DNA of 64,000 nucleotides from 66-474 sp035695065 (GCA_035695065.1 DASSEW010000022.1:1-64000); one strand, 5' to 3'. Positions 25,507 to 35,155 are shown, counted from the first letter of the stretch. Notes: a model not told the origin generated them from the sequence alone. Numbers and translations are program-made.

Positions 25507-27737
25507 GACGCTTTCGCCTTGCGTTTGTTTTTCCCGAACTGCTGCAGTCCGGCGACCAGCGCGTTCCACGCCCGATCGATCAGCGATTCGGATTGCGCCG
25601 CAAGCAAGCGCGCCTGCTCCAGCACCATCAGGCGCGCGACCTGCTCCAGCCGGCGTTCGGGCGCGGCCGCGCCGCGCGCACTGACCAGCAGGCAACGATT
25701 GGTGGCGAGCGCATACCAGGCCAGCTTGCGCTGCACGCGCAGACCCTGCTGGTTGACGATGAATTCGAACCAGGTGCCGAACGGCAGCGAGCGCAGCCGC
25801 GTCAGTGCACGTTGTTCTTCCGCGGTGAGCGTCGGGCGGCCGACGGATTCGCGCTCAGCCTTCGGCGCCGGCTCGTCTTCGCCCAGTCGCTGGCGCGTCT
25901 TCAGGCGCACCGCCAGTTCGGTTTGCGTGGGGCCGTCTTCGCGCGCGGCCGGCGCGGGCTCCATGTCCAGCACGCGCCGCGCGAGTTGTGTCGCTTCCGG
26001 GCCGTGCAAGCCCACTTGCGCGAGGCCCGCCTCGAGTTCCGCGCACAGCCGCGCGCTGTCGCGCTTGTCGGGATCGCGCAGCAATTCGTCGGCGGCGGCA
26101 AGGCGGCGATGGAAGGCTTCGCTGTCCTCGCCGTTGCGCAGGATCGCCAGCGCCAGCGCGTCGCACCAAGCCTGTTCCAGCAGCGCGCGGGTCAGTGGCG
26201 CGACCTTGCGCCCGGCCAGGCGCTCGCCGATCGCGGCGGAAGCCTGCGCGCGCGCCTGCTCCAGCCGGTTGCGGCCCTGCGCGGCTTCGATCTGGCGGCG
26301 CTCGGCGATTTCCGCGCGACGGCGCAACCCGTTGACGTGCGCTTCCAGCTCGTCGACCAGCTTGTCGAACAGCGCGAGGTCGCCGGTGAACTCGCCGAGC
26401 ACGCGATCCACCGCGCGCTGCAGTTTGTCGGACAGCGCGTTGTCGGTTTCGCCTTCGCTGGCGTCCACCCACAGATTGGCGGTTTCGGCCACGGTGTTGA
26501 CCAGCCGCCGCGCCGGGTGCGCGCGGCGGGTGAAGAAGCTGCGATCGGCAAGCGCCACGCGCAGCAAAGGAACCTGCAGGCGTGCGAGCAACTGCTGGGC
26601 GGTGCCGCCGCTGCGGGTTTCGTCGAGCAGGCGATCGAACAGCAGCGAGACCAGCTCCAGCACGTCGCGGTGCTCGGCCGCGAATTGCGGCGGACGTCCA
26701 TCCGGCGCGAAGCGGCGCAATTCGGCCAGCATGTCCTGGCGCAGATGCTGCACGGTGCGCTGCACGCCGCGTCCGCCCAGTTGCACCGGTGTCGGTGCGC
26801 GGCCCTGCAACGCGCCCAGCACGGCTTGCAGTTCTTCGTTGGACGCGACGTAGCCGCCGGCCGGCTCCTCGGGTGCGGGTTGCTGGGTTGCGCGGCGCTG
26901 CTCCAGCAGCTCGCGCAAGGTGCCGAGCGCGGCATCGGCCGTGGCCGGCGCGGTCGCGGCAGCCGGTTCCGCTGCGGCATCCAGAGGCGCCGCGCGCACA
27001 GTCTTGTCCGATGCGCTTGCCGGGCGCGGTTCGGTCTTGGCGGTTCGCGCGTCCGGGCTGCGCTTGGGCAGGAACGCGCGCAGGTTCGGCAGGATGCCGC
27101 GGTCGGTCAGGTGCTCGTTCAAGCCGCTGTAGAACGATTCCGCGCCGTTCATCATGCGGCGGTCCCACAGCCGGTAGAACAACATCCGATGTTCACGCGG
27201 TAATCCGATATGCGTGGCGATCTCGCGCAAGCCGTGCGCCAGCGCGTGCGGGCCGAACGGCAGCGTTTCCGCATCCAGCAGCGGCGAGGCGATCAGCACG
27301 CCGTAGCGGTGGCCGAGTTCGAACAGGATCGGGCTGACGCGCAACTCGGTGCGGGTGGCGATGTCGTCCAGCGCGATCGCCTCGTCGAATTCGTCGTGGT
27401 CCACCAGCGCGAGGTTCATGCGCGCTTGCGGCGCATCCGGCGCGTGCAATCCCAGTGCGACCAGCCGGTTTTCCAGCGCGAGCAGCAGGCGTGGCGCGGC
27501 GTCGGCGCGGTTGCGCTTGACTTCGCGCAGGCTCTCGAACGCGGTCTGTTGTTCGCCGTTGTTGCGCGCCTGCTCGGCCTGCTTGAACAACTGCTGTTCG
27601 AGTTCGGTGAGGCTCGCCCGCAGCGTGGGTTCCAGCCGGGCGCCGCACTCGGCGAGCTGCTCTTCCAGCAGCGTGCGCACGCGCGGCGGCAGGTCGCTGC
27701 GCTCGGCCAGCGTGCGTGGCAGGCGTTGGTTTGTCAT
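25503..27737 (-). CDS. DUF1631 family protein, copy 1
   Basis: 744 aa with no signal peptide or membrane helix. Start at the ATG 27737 with AAGGGGGA upstream. The whole length matches the DUF1631 layout: an N-terminal helical region (LAERSDLPPRVRTLLEEQL; FDEAIALDDIATRTELRVSPILFELGHRYGVL), a low-complexity Ala/Pro/Gln linker (about 245-310), a central conserved block (LELVSLLFDRLLDETRSGGTAQQLLARLQVPLLRVAL) and a C-terminal domain (LRSLPFGTWFEFIVNQQGLRVQRKLAWYA). That last domain resembles PilZ-like YcgR-N or RNA-binding beta domains. The function is unknown. Some databases label the family 'thymidine phosphorylase' without support. The coupled PilZ gene suggests a role in c-di-GMP signalling. 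Confidence 0.85.
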   Translation of the reverse strand: MTNQRLPRTLAERSDLPPRVRTLLEEQLAECGARLEPTLRASLTELEQQLFKQAEQARNNGEQQTAFESLREVKRNRADAAPRLLLALENRLVALGLHAPDAPQARMNLALVDHDEFDEAIALDDIATRTELRVSPILFELGHRYGVLIASPLLDAETLPFGPHALAHGLREIATHIGLPREHRMLFYRLWDRRMMNGAESFYSGLNEHLTDRGILPNLRAFLPKRSPDARTAKTEPRPASASDKTVRAAPLDAAAEPAAATAPATADAALGTLRELLEQRRATQQPAPEEPAGGYVASNEELQAVLGALQGRAPTPVQLGGRGVQRTVQHLRQDMLAELRRFAPDGRPPQFAAEHRDVLELVSLLFDRLLDETRSGGTAQQLLARLQVPLLRVALADRSFFTRRAHPARRLVNTVAETANLWVDASEGETDNALSDKLQRAVDRVLGEFTGDLALFDKLVDELEAHVNGLRRRAEIAERRQIEAAQGRNRLEQARAQASAAIGERLAGRKVAPLTRALLEQAWCDALALAILRNGEDSEAFHRRLAAADELLRDPDKRDSARLCAELEAGLAQVGLHGPEATQLARRVLDMEPAPAAREDGPTQTELAVRLKTRQRLGEDEPAPKAERESVGRPTLTAEEQRALTRLRSLPFGTWFEFIVNQQGLRVQRKLAWYALATNRCLLVSARGAAAPERRLEQVARLMVLEQARLLAAQSESLIDRAWNALVAGLQQFGKNKRKAKAS

Positions 27738-27824
27738 GCATCCCCCTTGCGGTCCCGAGCAAAGCCGAGGCCGCCCGGGCATTCTATGCCGGCGCGAGGG
27801 CGTATGCGACAGGGGGCGGCGTGC

Positions 27825-28181
27825 TCACAGGATCTTGAGCGATTCGTCCTCGCCCAGCCACGTATTCAGCGCCGCAGCATCGGCATCCGAGAGTGAAACG
27901 ATCCGCAGGCCGGCCCAGAACTGGCCCGGCACCGCCGCCGGCTCGCTCCACATCTCGTGCAGGCCGGCTTCGATCACATGCGGCGCGCCGCTGGGGTCGG
28001 GCAGCTGGAAGCGGGTCTGGTACAGCGCGCCATCGCCCAGCTTGCGGCGGCCGATCAGCATCATGCCGTCGCGGGAGAGATTGCCGATCCGGCCCAGGCT
28101 TTCGCCGTTCAGCGCGTCGATCACTTCGACCGGCTCGGGAATCCGCTTGCGGCGCGCGCGGCGTTGTTCGGAAGTGCTCAT
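27825..28181 (-). CDS. PilZ-domain protein, copy 2
   Basis: 118 aa, a clear paralogue of the PilZ protein at 25159. Both start MSTSEQRRA and share GRIGNLSR-x-GMMLIGRR, WSEPAAVPGQ and WAGLRI. Cyclic-di-GMP motifs RRARR (RxxxR) and NLSRDG are intact. It overlaps the stop of the preceding DUF1631 gene by 4 bases, the same arrangement as copy 1. The C-terminal ends differ (GEDESLKIL here). The pair probably arose by duplication of the two-gene unit. Confidence 0.9.
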   Translation of the reverse strand: MSTSEQRRARRKRIPEPVEVIDALNGESLGRIGNLSRDGMMLIGRRKLGDGALYQTRFQLPDPSGAPHVIEAGLHEMWSEPAAVPGQFWAGLRIVSLSDADAAALNTWLGEDESLKIL

Positions 28182-30322
28182 GTGCGCTCCGCCTCCGCCT
28201 TGCCGAACTGGCGCAGGCTGGCCACCACGGTGTGCCAGGCCCGGTCGACCATCGATTCCCCCTGCCGCGACAGCAGTCGCGTGCGGCCGGCGGCCATCTG
28301 GCGCGCCAGTTGCTCCAGCGTGCATTCGGCCGCGGCGGCACCGCGCGCATTGACCAGCAGGCAGCGGCCGCTTTCGCCATGCCAGATCAGCTTGCGCTGC
28401 ACGCGCTGGCCCTGGTCATTGACGGTGCATTCGAACCAGGTGTTGAACGGCAGCGCGCGCAATCGCGAGAGGTGGCGCTGCTCGTCCGCGTTCAATGGCG
28501 CGGCGGCATTTGATTCGCCGCCGTCCTGTTCGCCCAGCCGCGGACGATTCTTCAGTTTCACCAGCAGTTCGGTCTGGGTGGTCTTCTCCTGTTCGCCCGG
28601 CACTTCGCGCTCCAGCACGCGATGTGCGAGCTGGCTGGCTTCGCTCGCATGCAGGCCGACCTGCACCAGGCCCTGTTCGAGTTCATTGAGCAGCCGCTCT
28701 TCGTCCCGTTGGCCCGGCTCGCGCAGCAACTCGGCGGAAGTCTCCAGCGCGCGCGTGAATGCTTCGCTGCCTTCGCCGTGGCGCAGGATGGACAAGGCGA
28801 GCGCGTCGGTCCACGGCTGCTCCAGGAGGGCGCGGGTGAGCAGGTTGAGCTTGCGATCGGCGATTTGCGCGGCGATCGCCGCACCCGCCTGCATGCGCGC
28901 AAGCTCCAGCCGCTCGCGGCCCTGCGCGGCATCGCGCTGGCGGCGTTCGGCGACTTCGGCGCGGCGGCGCAGCGTGGCGACATGGTTCTCCAATTCATTC
29001 GCCTGCTGTTCGAACAGCGCCGCGTCGCCATTGAAGTTCACCAGCGTGTTCTGGACTGCGGCGCGCAGCTTGTCGAGCAGCGCGTTGTCCAGTTCGCCCT
29101 CGCTGCCGTCCAGCCACAGATCGGCGGTTTCAGCCAGGACGTTGAGCAGGCGCCGCCCCGGATGCGTGCCGCGCTGGAACACGCTCGCATCGGCCAGCGC
29201 GGTGCGCAGCAGCGGGATCTGCACGCGCGCCAGCAAACGCTGCGCGATGCCGCCGCTGCGCGTTTCGTCCAGCAGGCGCTCGAACCAGAGCGAAACCAGG
29301 TCCAGCACGTCGCGCTGCGCGGTCGCCAGGCGCAAGCCCTTCGCGTCCGGCGCGTGGCCGCGCAACTCCGCCAGCAGATCCTGATGCAGATGTTGCAGCG
29401 TGCGCTGCACCCCGCGCGCGTCCGGCTGGCCCGCGGAAATCGCCCGCTGCTGCAACGCGGCGAGCGCGGCCTGCACCGTTTCCAGCGGGGCCGGTTGTGC
29501 ATCGGCCGGGCCGGTGTCCAGCTTCAGCAATTCGCGGCGACGCGCCAGCAGCGCGCGCAACGCTTGCAGCGCATCGGCTTGCGCGGTTTCGGATTCCTGT
29601 CTTTCATCCGGCCGCCCGCTGCGCGTGCGTGGCGCATTGCCGCGGCGCGGCAGGTAAGGCCGCAGCGAAGGCAGGATGCCTTCGGCCATCAGCTTCTGGT
29701 TGAGGGCGGCGTAGGCCTCGTCGGCCGCGCCCACCAGCGACGGATCGACCAGGCGATACCAGAACATCCGGTGGTCGCGTGAAAAGCCCTGCGCGCGCAC
29801 GATCTCGCCCAGCCCGCGCATCAGCGCATGCGGACCGAGCGCCAGCTCCTCGGCTTCGAACGGCGCCATGGCGGCCAGCACGCCGTGGCGATAACCCAGT
29901 TCGAACAGCTGCCGGCTGGCGCGCGTTTCCGCGCGGGTGGCGATGTCGTCGAGCAGCACCGACTCCTCGAACTCCTGGTTGTTGATCAGGCTGAGGCCAC
30001 CCTCGAGCGACGGCTTGTGCGCGGATTTGGGATCGGGTTGATCGAAACTCGCGAGCTTCGGCTCGAAGGTCCGGGCGAACACCTGCATCAGTTCACCGTC
30101 GAGCCGCTTGGCCTGTTGCATGCCGTACAGCGCGTTCTGCTCCTCGGTCGGATTGCGCGAACGCTCGCCCTGCTTGCCGATCTGGTGCCGGAAGGCGAGC
30201 AGGCTGCCGTGCAGCAGCGGCTCCAGTTGCCTGCCGAGCTCCACGAGCTGGGCCGCGAGCAACTCGCGCACGCGCGCCGGCAGGTCCGTGCGCGCGGCGA
30301 GGCTGGATGGCGTTTCGGGCAT
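28178..30322 (-). CDS. DUF1631 family protein, copy 2
   Basis: 714 aa, a paralogue of the protein at 25503 with the same order of conserved blocks: ARTDLPARVRELLAAQLVELGRQLEPLL, VLLDDIATRAETRASRQLFELGYRHGVLA, LDLVSLWFERLLDETRSGGIAQRLLARVQIPLLRTALA, and LSRLRALPFNTWFECTVNDQGQRVQRKLIWHG. The ATG at 30322 is chosen; a TTG at 30337 is possible. The linker (about 230-280) is shorter than in copy 1. No enzymatic motif is recognised. It is coupled to its own PilZ gene. Confidence 0.85.
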   Translation of the reverse strand: MPETPSSLAARTDLPARVRELLAAQLVELGRQLEPLLHGSLLAFRHQIGKQGERSRNPTEEQNALYGMQQAKRLDGELMQVFARTFEPKLASFDQPDPKSAHKPSLEGGLSLINNQEFEESVLLDDIATRAETRASRQLFELGYRHGVLAAMAPFEAEELALGPHALMRGLGEIVRAQGFSRDHRMFWYRLVDPSLVGAADEAYAALNQKLMAEGILPSLRPYLPRRGNAPRTRSGRPDERQESETAQADALQALRALLARRRELLKLDTGPADAQPAPLETVQAALAALQQRAISAGQPDARGVQRTLQHLHQDLLAELRGHAPDAKGLRLATAQRDVLDLVSLWFERLLDETRSGGIAQRLLARVQIPLLRTALADASVFQRGTHPGRRLLNVLAETADLWLDGSEGELDNALLDKLRAAVQNTLVNFNGDAALFEQQANELENHVATLRRRAEVAERRQRDAAQGRERLELARMQAGAAIAAQIADRKLNLLTRALLEQPWTDALALSILRHGEGSEAFTRALETSAELLREPGQRDEERLLNELEQGLVQVGLHASEASQLAHRVLEREVPGEQEKTTQTELLVKLKNRPRLGEQDGGESNAAAPLNADEQRHLSRLRALPFNTWFECTVNDQGQRVQRKLIWHGESGRCLLVNARGAAAAECTLEQLARQMAAGRTRLLSRQGESMVDRAWHTVVASLRQFGKAEAERT

Positions 30323-30425
30323 TCCGGTTCCCGGCAACGGCTATGGCGGGATTCTATTCGCTTCGCCTGAACAAAACAGGCAGGCGCCGGATTGTTTGCA
30401 AAGAACCGGACCGTTCCGGACGGGT

Positions 30426-32291
30426 CTACGGCGACCAGGCGAGCTCGATCCATCCCGAGCGTCCCGGTGTGTTGTAGCCGCGGATCAGCGAGTAGGTGCG
30501 GTCGGCCAGGTTCTCCGCACGCAGGTGCAACTGCCACGCCGGCGAGAGGGTGATGTTCACGCGGGCGTTGAGCAGCGCGTAACCCGGCAGGGGGCCGCCG
30601 AATTCCGGCCGCGGACCTTCGGCGTACAGCTCGATGCCGGCATCCACCCGTGAGTCGAATTGCCGCATCAATTGCACGTCGCCCTTGCGCGAGGCGCGGC
30701 GCAGCAGGTGCTCGCCGGTTTGCGGATCGCGGGCATCCTGCCAGGTCGCATTGCCGCTGAGCGCCCATCCGTCGCGCTGCCAACGCGCCTGCAACTCGAC
30801 GCCGTCGATCTTTGCCTGCGCCGTGTTCTCGGCCTGGAACAGCGGGCCGGTGAAATCGATCAGGTCATCGATGTCGGTGTGATAGGCAGCGAGTTTGAAG
30901 GACAGCGCTGCGGCCGGCGTCCACTCCGCGCCGAGCTCACTGCTGCGCGAGCGCTCCGGCCGCAACTCGGGATTGCCGGCGAAGAGGCCGCCGTAGCCGG
31001 GCGAGAATTGCTCGTTCAAGCTCGGCGCACGGAAGCCCTGGCCGAAGCTCGCCGTGAAGCGCAGGCTCGGCAGCACGCGCCAGCCGATCGCTGCGGAGCC
31101 CGTTGTCGCGCCGCCGAACACGCTGTTGTGGTCGTGGCGCTCGGCCAGCTCCCAATCGAAAGATCGCAGGTGCCCGTTCCAGCCGGCGAACGCGGCGGTG
31201 TTGTCGCGCCTCTGCCCGAACGTGTCGCCCGCACCGGAGCTGTCCACGTTCTCGCCGCTTTCGTGCATGCGCTCGACGCCGGTGGTGAGCGACTGGTTCG
31301 GTGTGAGGGTGAAGATGTTCAACCATGTCGCGCTCTGCCGGCGCGACCGGAACAGCTCGAAATAAGCCGGCGTGTTCAGGTCGTCGCGTGCGCTGCCCAG
31401 CTGCAAACGCTGGAACCAGTTCGACGAAATATTCCCGGCGAGCGCGGCGCCGAGATCCTGCTCGATCACGTGCGACACGCCCTGGTCGAACTCGTTCACC
31501 GAATCGCTGTAGAGCGCGTTCGCCGACAGCGTTTGCGTGCCGAGCTTCAGATCGCCGGACGCGGCAAGATTGCGGTTGCGCAGGCCGTCGTCGTCCGGGT
31601 TGTAACCGAAGCCTTCCGGGTTTTCGGCGGAAAATCCGCGCACGTGGCGGATGCCGGTTTGCACGCTGAAGCCGCCGCGCTCGCCCTGCTGGCCGATGCC
31701 GGCGCTGGCGGATGCGTCGTCGTAGCTGCCGTATTGCACCGCCGCGCTCGGGCCGGTGAGCTTGCGCGTGAAGATCTGGATCACTCCGCCGATCGCGTCC
31801 GAGCCCCAGTACGCGGCACGCGGGCCGCGCACGATCTCGATGCGCTGGATCGCATCCAGCGGCAGCAGCGAGAAATCCACGCCGCCAGTGCCGGTCGAGG
31901 CGATCCGCACGCCATCCACCAGCACCAGCACGTGGTTGGAATTGGTGCCACGCAGGAACAGCGCGGTCTGTTCGCCCGGGCCGCCGCTGCGCGCCAGATC
32001 CACGCCGGCCTGCGTGCGCAGCACGTCATAGAGATCCGCCGCGCCGCTGGCGTCGATGTCAGCACGGGTGATCACCGTGACATCCGCCAGCGAGGCATCC
32101 ACCGTTTGCGCCATGCGCGTGGCGGTGACCTCGATGGTGGGCTCGGTGGTGAATGATTGATCGCTGCTCTGCGCGCGCGCGCAGCAACTTGCCGCGCCGA
32201 GCACGGTGAACAACAGGGTTGAAAGTGCGGACATGGACGTCCGCTGTTTGATCCTGGCGATCAGGGACGATCGCGACTTTACAGGCTTCAT
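30426..32291 (-). CDS. btuB: TonB-dependent vitamin B12 receptor
   Basis: 621 aa, the usual BtuB size. A signal peptide (STLLFTVLGAASCCARA) precedes the TonB box TIEVTATRM. The plug shows ADLYDVLRTQAGVDLARSGGPGEQTALFLRGTNSNHVLVLVDG and IQRIEIVRGPRAAYWGSDAIGGVIQIFTRK. The barrel contains FRAPSLNEQFSPGYGGLFAGNPELRPERS. The gene imports cobalamin across the outer membrane with TonB energy; the B12 riboswitch directly upstream makes the substrate assignment firm. The start is the ATG at 32291 (MKPVKSRSSL) with AGAGAA ahead. The longer open frame runs into the riboswitch and is not coding. Confidence 0.95.
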   Translation of the reverse strand: MKPVKSRSSLIARIKQRTSMSALSTLLFTVLGAASCCARAQSSDQSFTTEPTIEVTATRMAQTVDASLADVTVITRADIDASGAADLYDVLRTQAGVDLARSGGPGEQTALFLRGTNSNHVLVLVDGVRIASTGTGGVDFSLLPLDAIQRIEIVRGPRAAYWGSDAIGGVIQIFTRKLTGPSAAVQYGSYDDASASAGIGQQGERGGFSVQTGIRHVRGFSAENPEGFGYNPDDDGLRNRNLAASGDLKLGTQTLSANALYSDSVNEFDQGVSHVIEQDLGAALAGNISSNWFQRLQLGSARDDLNTPAYFELFRSRRQSATWLNIFTLTPNQSLTTGVERMHESGENVDSSGAGDTFGQRRDNTAAFAGWNGHLRSFDWELAERHDHNSVFGGATTGSAAIGWRVLPSLRFTASFGQGFRAPSLNEQFSPGYGGLFAGNPELRPERSRSSELGAEWTPAAALSFKLAAYHTDIDDLIDFTGPLFQAENTAQAKIDGVELQARWQRDGWALSGNATWQDARDPQTGEHLLRRASRKGDVQLMRQFDSRVDAGIELYAEGPRPEFGGPLPGYALLNARVNITLSPAWQLHLRAENLADRTYSLIRGYNTPGRSGWIELAWSP

Positions 32292-32420
32292 TGTTCTCTC
32301 CGTTCGCACACCCGCGTGGAGCGCAACGGAGGGAAAGGGCGGGGCACGGCGAAACGCGGCCGTTCCCGACCGCCGCCCGCCGCGACGCCAAGGATCGCGG
32401 CGCTTGCGATTCGATTCGCA

Positions 32421-32610
32421 ACGCCGCGGCAGCAGGCCGGTCTCCGGGCTCGCGAGCGATGTTCCTTCGAACATTCCCCGGATCGCCTTCCCGCGCTGAT
32501 CGCGCAGTGGCTTCCTGATCCGGTTCGACTCGCCTACCGTTGCGGGGGCAGCGCCGGCTTTTCACCGGCTTCCCGTTTCACCCATGACAATGGGCACCTG
32601 CAAGCGGCGG
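32421..32610 (-). promoter_or_regulatory. Cobalamin (B12) riboswitch
   Basis: Reading the minus strand, GGTGCCC...ATGGGTGAAACGGGAA is followed by GCCGGTGAAAAGCCGGCGCT and GCCCCCGCAACGGTA. A variable region with GCCACTG follows, and then the B12 box AGCCCGGAGACCGGCC at 32435-32450 (reverse complement). CCGCCGC and GCGGCG at the two ends can form P1. All diagnostic blocks of the cobalamin riboswitch are therefore present in order. It represses btuB when adenosylcobalamin is plentiful. About 130 bases, including a TTGCGA/TCGCAA hairpin, separate it from the btuB start. Confidence 0.95.
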
Positions 32611-32676
32611 AGTGTAAGGCCGGAGTCGGAAACGCACAATCAGTGCAGGCCAGGGAAGGCCCGGAGAGACATCGGG

Positions 32677-32859
32677 TCAATCGCTGCGCCTGACGTTCAC
32701 CGTGAAGGCGTCTTCACCACCGACGCGGAGCTCGATCTCCATCGGCCTGCAGCACACCTGGCAATCCTCGATGTAGCTCGTGGAGCCCGCCGAGGCGTCC
32801 ACGCCGGTTTCGAAGGTTTCGCCGCAGTACGGGCACGTGATGTCCACGAATTCGACCAT
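32677..32859 (-). CDS. CPXCG-motif cysteine-rich small protein
   Basis: 60 aa, starting at the ATG at 32859 with GGAGGA upstream. The sequence MVEFVDITCPYCGETFETGVD followed by EDCQVCCRPMEIEL has CPYCG and CxVCC, the two cysteine pairs of a small zinc-ribbon or rubredoxin-like fold (the CPXCG family of gammaproteobacteria). The function is unknown in the family. It is divergent from the first cupin gene, with about 100 bases between them. Confidence 0.88.
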   Translation of the reverse strand: MVEFVDITCPYCGETFETGVDASAGSTSYIEDCQVCCRPMEIELRVGGEDAFTVNVRRSD

Positions 32860-32960
32860 CGGTTGTTTCCTCCTCGACCAGAGCTGCTGGCGTGCCAGTC
32901 TGAAAAGCGTATGATGATCCTTACGCCAAGGGATGGCGTTTTCCCGCATTGGGGGTTGAT

Positions 32961-33950
32961 ATGGAAGTCGAACGCAGGAGCGGCCTGTCCTACGCGCAGT
33001 TCATGCGCGAATACATGATCCCGCGCAGGCCGGTGATCCTCACCGATGTGCTGGACGATTGTCCGGCGCGCCGCAAGTGGAATCCCGATTATTTCCTCGA
33101 GCGCTTCGGCGAGCGCAAGCTGCGCGCCGAATCCGGCGAGATGACCATGCGCGAAATCGTCGACGGCGTACTGCACCCGAAGGGTGAACGCGCGCCGTTC
33201 CTGCGCGAGTCGCCGATTTCGTGGTGGCTGCCGGAAGCGATGGCGGATCTCGCGCCGCTTCCGTGCTACGTGCATCCCAACTGGCTGACCTATCCGTTCG
33301 CGCGCTGGCCGGACGTGCGCCGCAGCGGCTACGCCAGCCGCTTGGCGCGCACCGCACAAACGGAAATCAATTTCACCGGCGCCAACATGCGCTTCGGCGC
33401 GCTGCACCTGGACCTGTTCTGGACCCATGCGCTGGTGATGCAGTGGTACGGCGCCAAGAAGTTCTTCATCTTCCCGGTCGAGGACACCAAGCATCTCTAC
33501 CGCAGGCCGGAGATCTGGATTTCGCAGATCACCGACGTCGAGCATCCCGACTACGCGAAGTTCCCGGACTTCGTCAATGCGCACATGATCGAATTCACGC
33601 TGCAACCGGGCGAGGCGTATTTCAACCCGACCGGCTGGTGGCACACCACGCGCACGCTGGATGTGTCCATCGCCACGGTGGTGAGCTTCGCCAACGCGAG
33701 CAACTGGAAGGAAGTGACCGAGCACCTGCTGATGCCGAACGCGCCGCTGCGTTCCAGGCTGGGTTCGCTGCCGTATCGCGCCTACCTGCGCGCGCTTGGC
33801 GCGTGGACGCTGCCGCACTACGAATTCCCGCAACCGACCGATCCGTCGTGGTGCCGGGATTCACTCACGCATTACAAGCGCACCGCCGGAAGCTGGAAAG
33901 GCGCGGCGCTGGGCGGCGTGCCGGAGGAGGCGATGGCATCGCGGTATTAG
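32961..33950 (+). CDS. JmjC-like cupin_8 protein, tandem copy 1
   Basis: 329 aa. It belongs to the cupin_8/JmjC class of 2-oxoglutarate and Fe(II)-dependent oxygenases. The iron triad is visible as H149-x-D151 (LHLDLFWTH) and H228 (PTGWWHTTRT), with KKFFIFP as the usual Lys-containing strand. The family hydroxylates protein side chains or RNA bases, or acts on small metabolites; the substrate here is unknown. GGGGGT lies upstream of the ATG at 32961. The next two genes are paralogues of identical length. LSYAQFMREYMIPRRPVILTDV at the start is shared by all three. Confidence 0.87.
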   Translation: MEVERRSGLSYAQFMREYMIPRRPVILTDVLDDCPARRKWNPDYFLERFGERKLRAESGEMTMREIVDGVLHPKGERAPFLRESPISWWLPEAMADLAPLPCYVHPNWLTYPFARWPDVRRSGYASRLARTAQTEINFTGANMRFGALHLDLFWTHALVMQWYGAKKFFIFPVEDTKHLYRRPEIWISQITDVEHPDYAKFPDFVNAHMIEFTLQPGEAYFNPTGWWHTTRTLDVSIATVVSFANASNWKEVTEHLLMPNAPLRSRLGSLPYRAYLRALGAWTLPHYEFPQPTDPSWCRDSLTHYKRTAGSWKGAALGGVPEEAMASRY

Positions 33951-33999
33951 CCGGGGCAGGCGGTGACCGGACGCATGCGTCGCGTCCCGGGGGGTCGAT

Positions 34000-34989
34000 A
34001 TGGAAGTCGAACGCAGAAGCAAACTCCCCTATGCGCAGTTCGTGCGCGAGTACCTGCTGCCGCGCAAGCCGGTGATCCTCACCGACGTGGTGGATGAGTG
34101 CCCGGCGCTGGGCAGGTGGACGCCGGAATATTTCCGCGAGCGTTTCGGCGATCGCCGTTTGCCCACCGTCTCGGGCGAGATGACGATGCGCGAAATCGTG
34201 GACGGCGTGCTGCATCCGCGGGCGGGTCGCGCGCCGTTCCTGCGCGAATCGCCGATTTCATGGTGGCTGCCGGAACTGATGCCGGACCTTGTGAACTACC
34301 CGTGCTACGGGCGGCCCAATTGGCTGAATTATCCGTTCGCGCGCTGGCCGGATATCCGCCGCAGCGGTCACGCCGCGCGGCTGATCCGCATCGGCCAGAT
34401 CGAGATGAATTTCACCGGCCCGCAGATGCGCTTCCCCACGCTGCACATGGACCTGTTCAAGACCCATGCGCTGCTCGTGCAGTGGTACGGTGCCAAGAAG
34501 TTCTTCATCTTCCCCGAGGAAGATACGAAATACCTTTATCGCAAGCGGGGCGAATGGGTGTCGGCGCTCACCGACGTGGAGCATCCGGACCTGGAGAAAT
34601 TCCCCGAGTTCTCCAAGACCCACATGACCTCGTTCACGCTGCAACCGGGCGAGGCGTACTTCAATCCGACCGGTTGGTGGCACACCACGCGGACGCTGGG
34701 TGTCTCGATCGGCACGGCGATGAGCCTGGCCAACGCAAGCAACTGGAAGGATGTCACCCGGAACCTGCTGGCGCCCGAAGCGCCCTTGCGTTCCAGGGTG
34801 GGGGCGCTGCCGTACCGCGCCTATCTGCGCGCGCTCGGGGCCTGGAAGCTGCGGCACTACGACTTCCCGGAGATCAGCAGCCCGGCGTGGTGCCGCGACT
34901 CGCTCGCGCACTACCGGCGGACGATGGGGAGCTGGGCGGGGCAATCGAACGGTGGTGTTCCGAAAGGGGCAATGGCTTCACGATATTGA
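34000..34989 (+). CDS. JmjC-like cupin_8 protein, tandem copy 2
   Basis: 329 aa, with iron ligands H149, D151 (LHMDLFKTH) and H228 (PTGWWHTTRT) at exactly the same positions as copy 1, so the copies appear to differ by substitutions without net insertions. The start ATG follows GGGGGGTCGAT, a leader almost identical to that of copy 1, so the duplicated unit included the ribosome binding site. KKFFIFPEEDTKYLYRK is conserved. It lies 49 bases after copy 1 and is probably co-transcribed with it. Confidence 0.87.
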   Translation: MEVERRSKLPYAQFVREYLLPRKPVILTDVVDECPALGRWTPEYFRERFGDRRLPTVSGEMTMREIVDGVLHPRAGRAPFLRESPISWWLPELMPDLVNYPCYGRPNWLNYPFARWPDIRRSGHAARLIRIGQIEMNFTGPQMRFPTLHMDLFKTHALLVQWYGAKKFFIFPEEDTKYLYRKRGEWVSALTDVEHPDLEKFPEFSKTHMTSFTLQPGEAYFNPTGWWHTTRTLGVSIGTAMSLANASNWKDVTRNLLAPEAPLRSRVGALPYRAYLRALGAWKLRHYDFPEISSPAWCRDSLAHYRRTMGSWAGQSNGGVPKGAMASRY

Positions 34990-35155
34990 TACGTACGCGA
35001 TGCGCGGGCACGGACGCCTTCAACGATCGTCCACGCCGGTTTCGCAGGGTCCGTCGCAGTATTCCGGGCGGTACGTCCGGATTGCTGCCCGGTGGTGGGC
35101 TGGTGCGGGTCGGGTGCTCTCGCCCGCGAGCAAAGGCGCTCTCACAAAGGTCGAT

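Noticed and set aside
25102..26853. Long plus-strand open frame opposite the first DUF1631 gene
   Set aside because: Antisense of a well-supported gene; Arg/Ser/Ala-rich low-complexity product with no motif.
27784..28380. Alternative minus-strand frame overlapping the second PilZ gene
   Set aside because: Arg-rich shadow of the DUF1631 and PilZ coding frames; the PilZ frame has complete c-di-GMP motifs.
32292..32474. N-terminal extension of btuB
   Set aside because: The extension is translated from the riboswitch and its downstream region; the ATG at 32291 has a ribosome binding site and a signal peptide follows.
34751..35155. Upstream extension of the third JmjC-like gene
   Set aside because: The three copies share the same start context and length, so the extra 135 codons overlapping copy 2 are a frame left open by chance.
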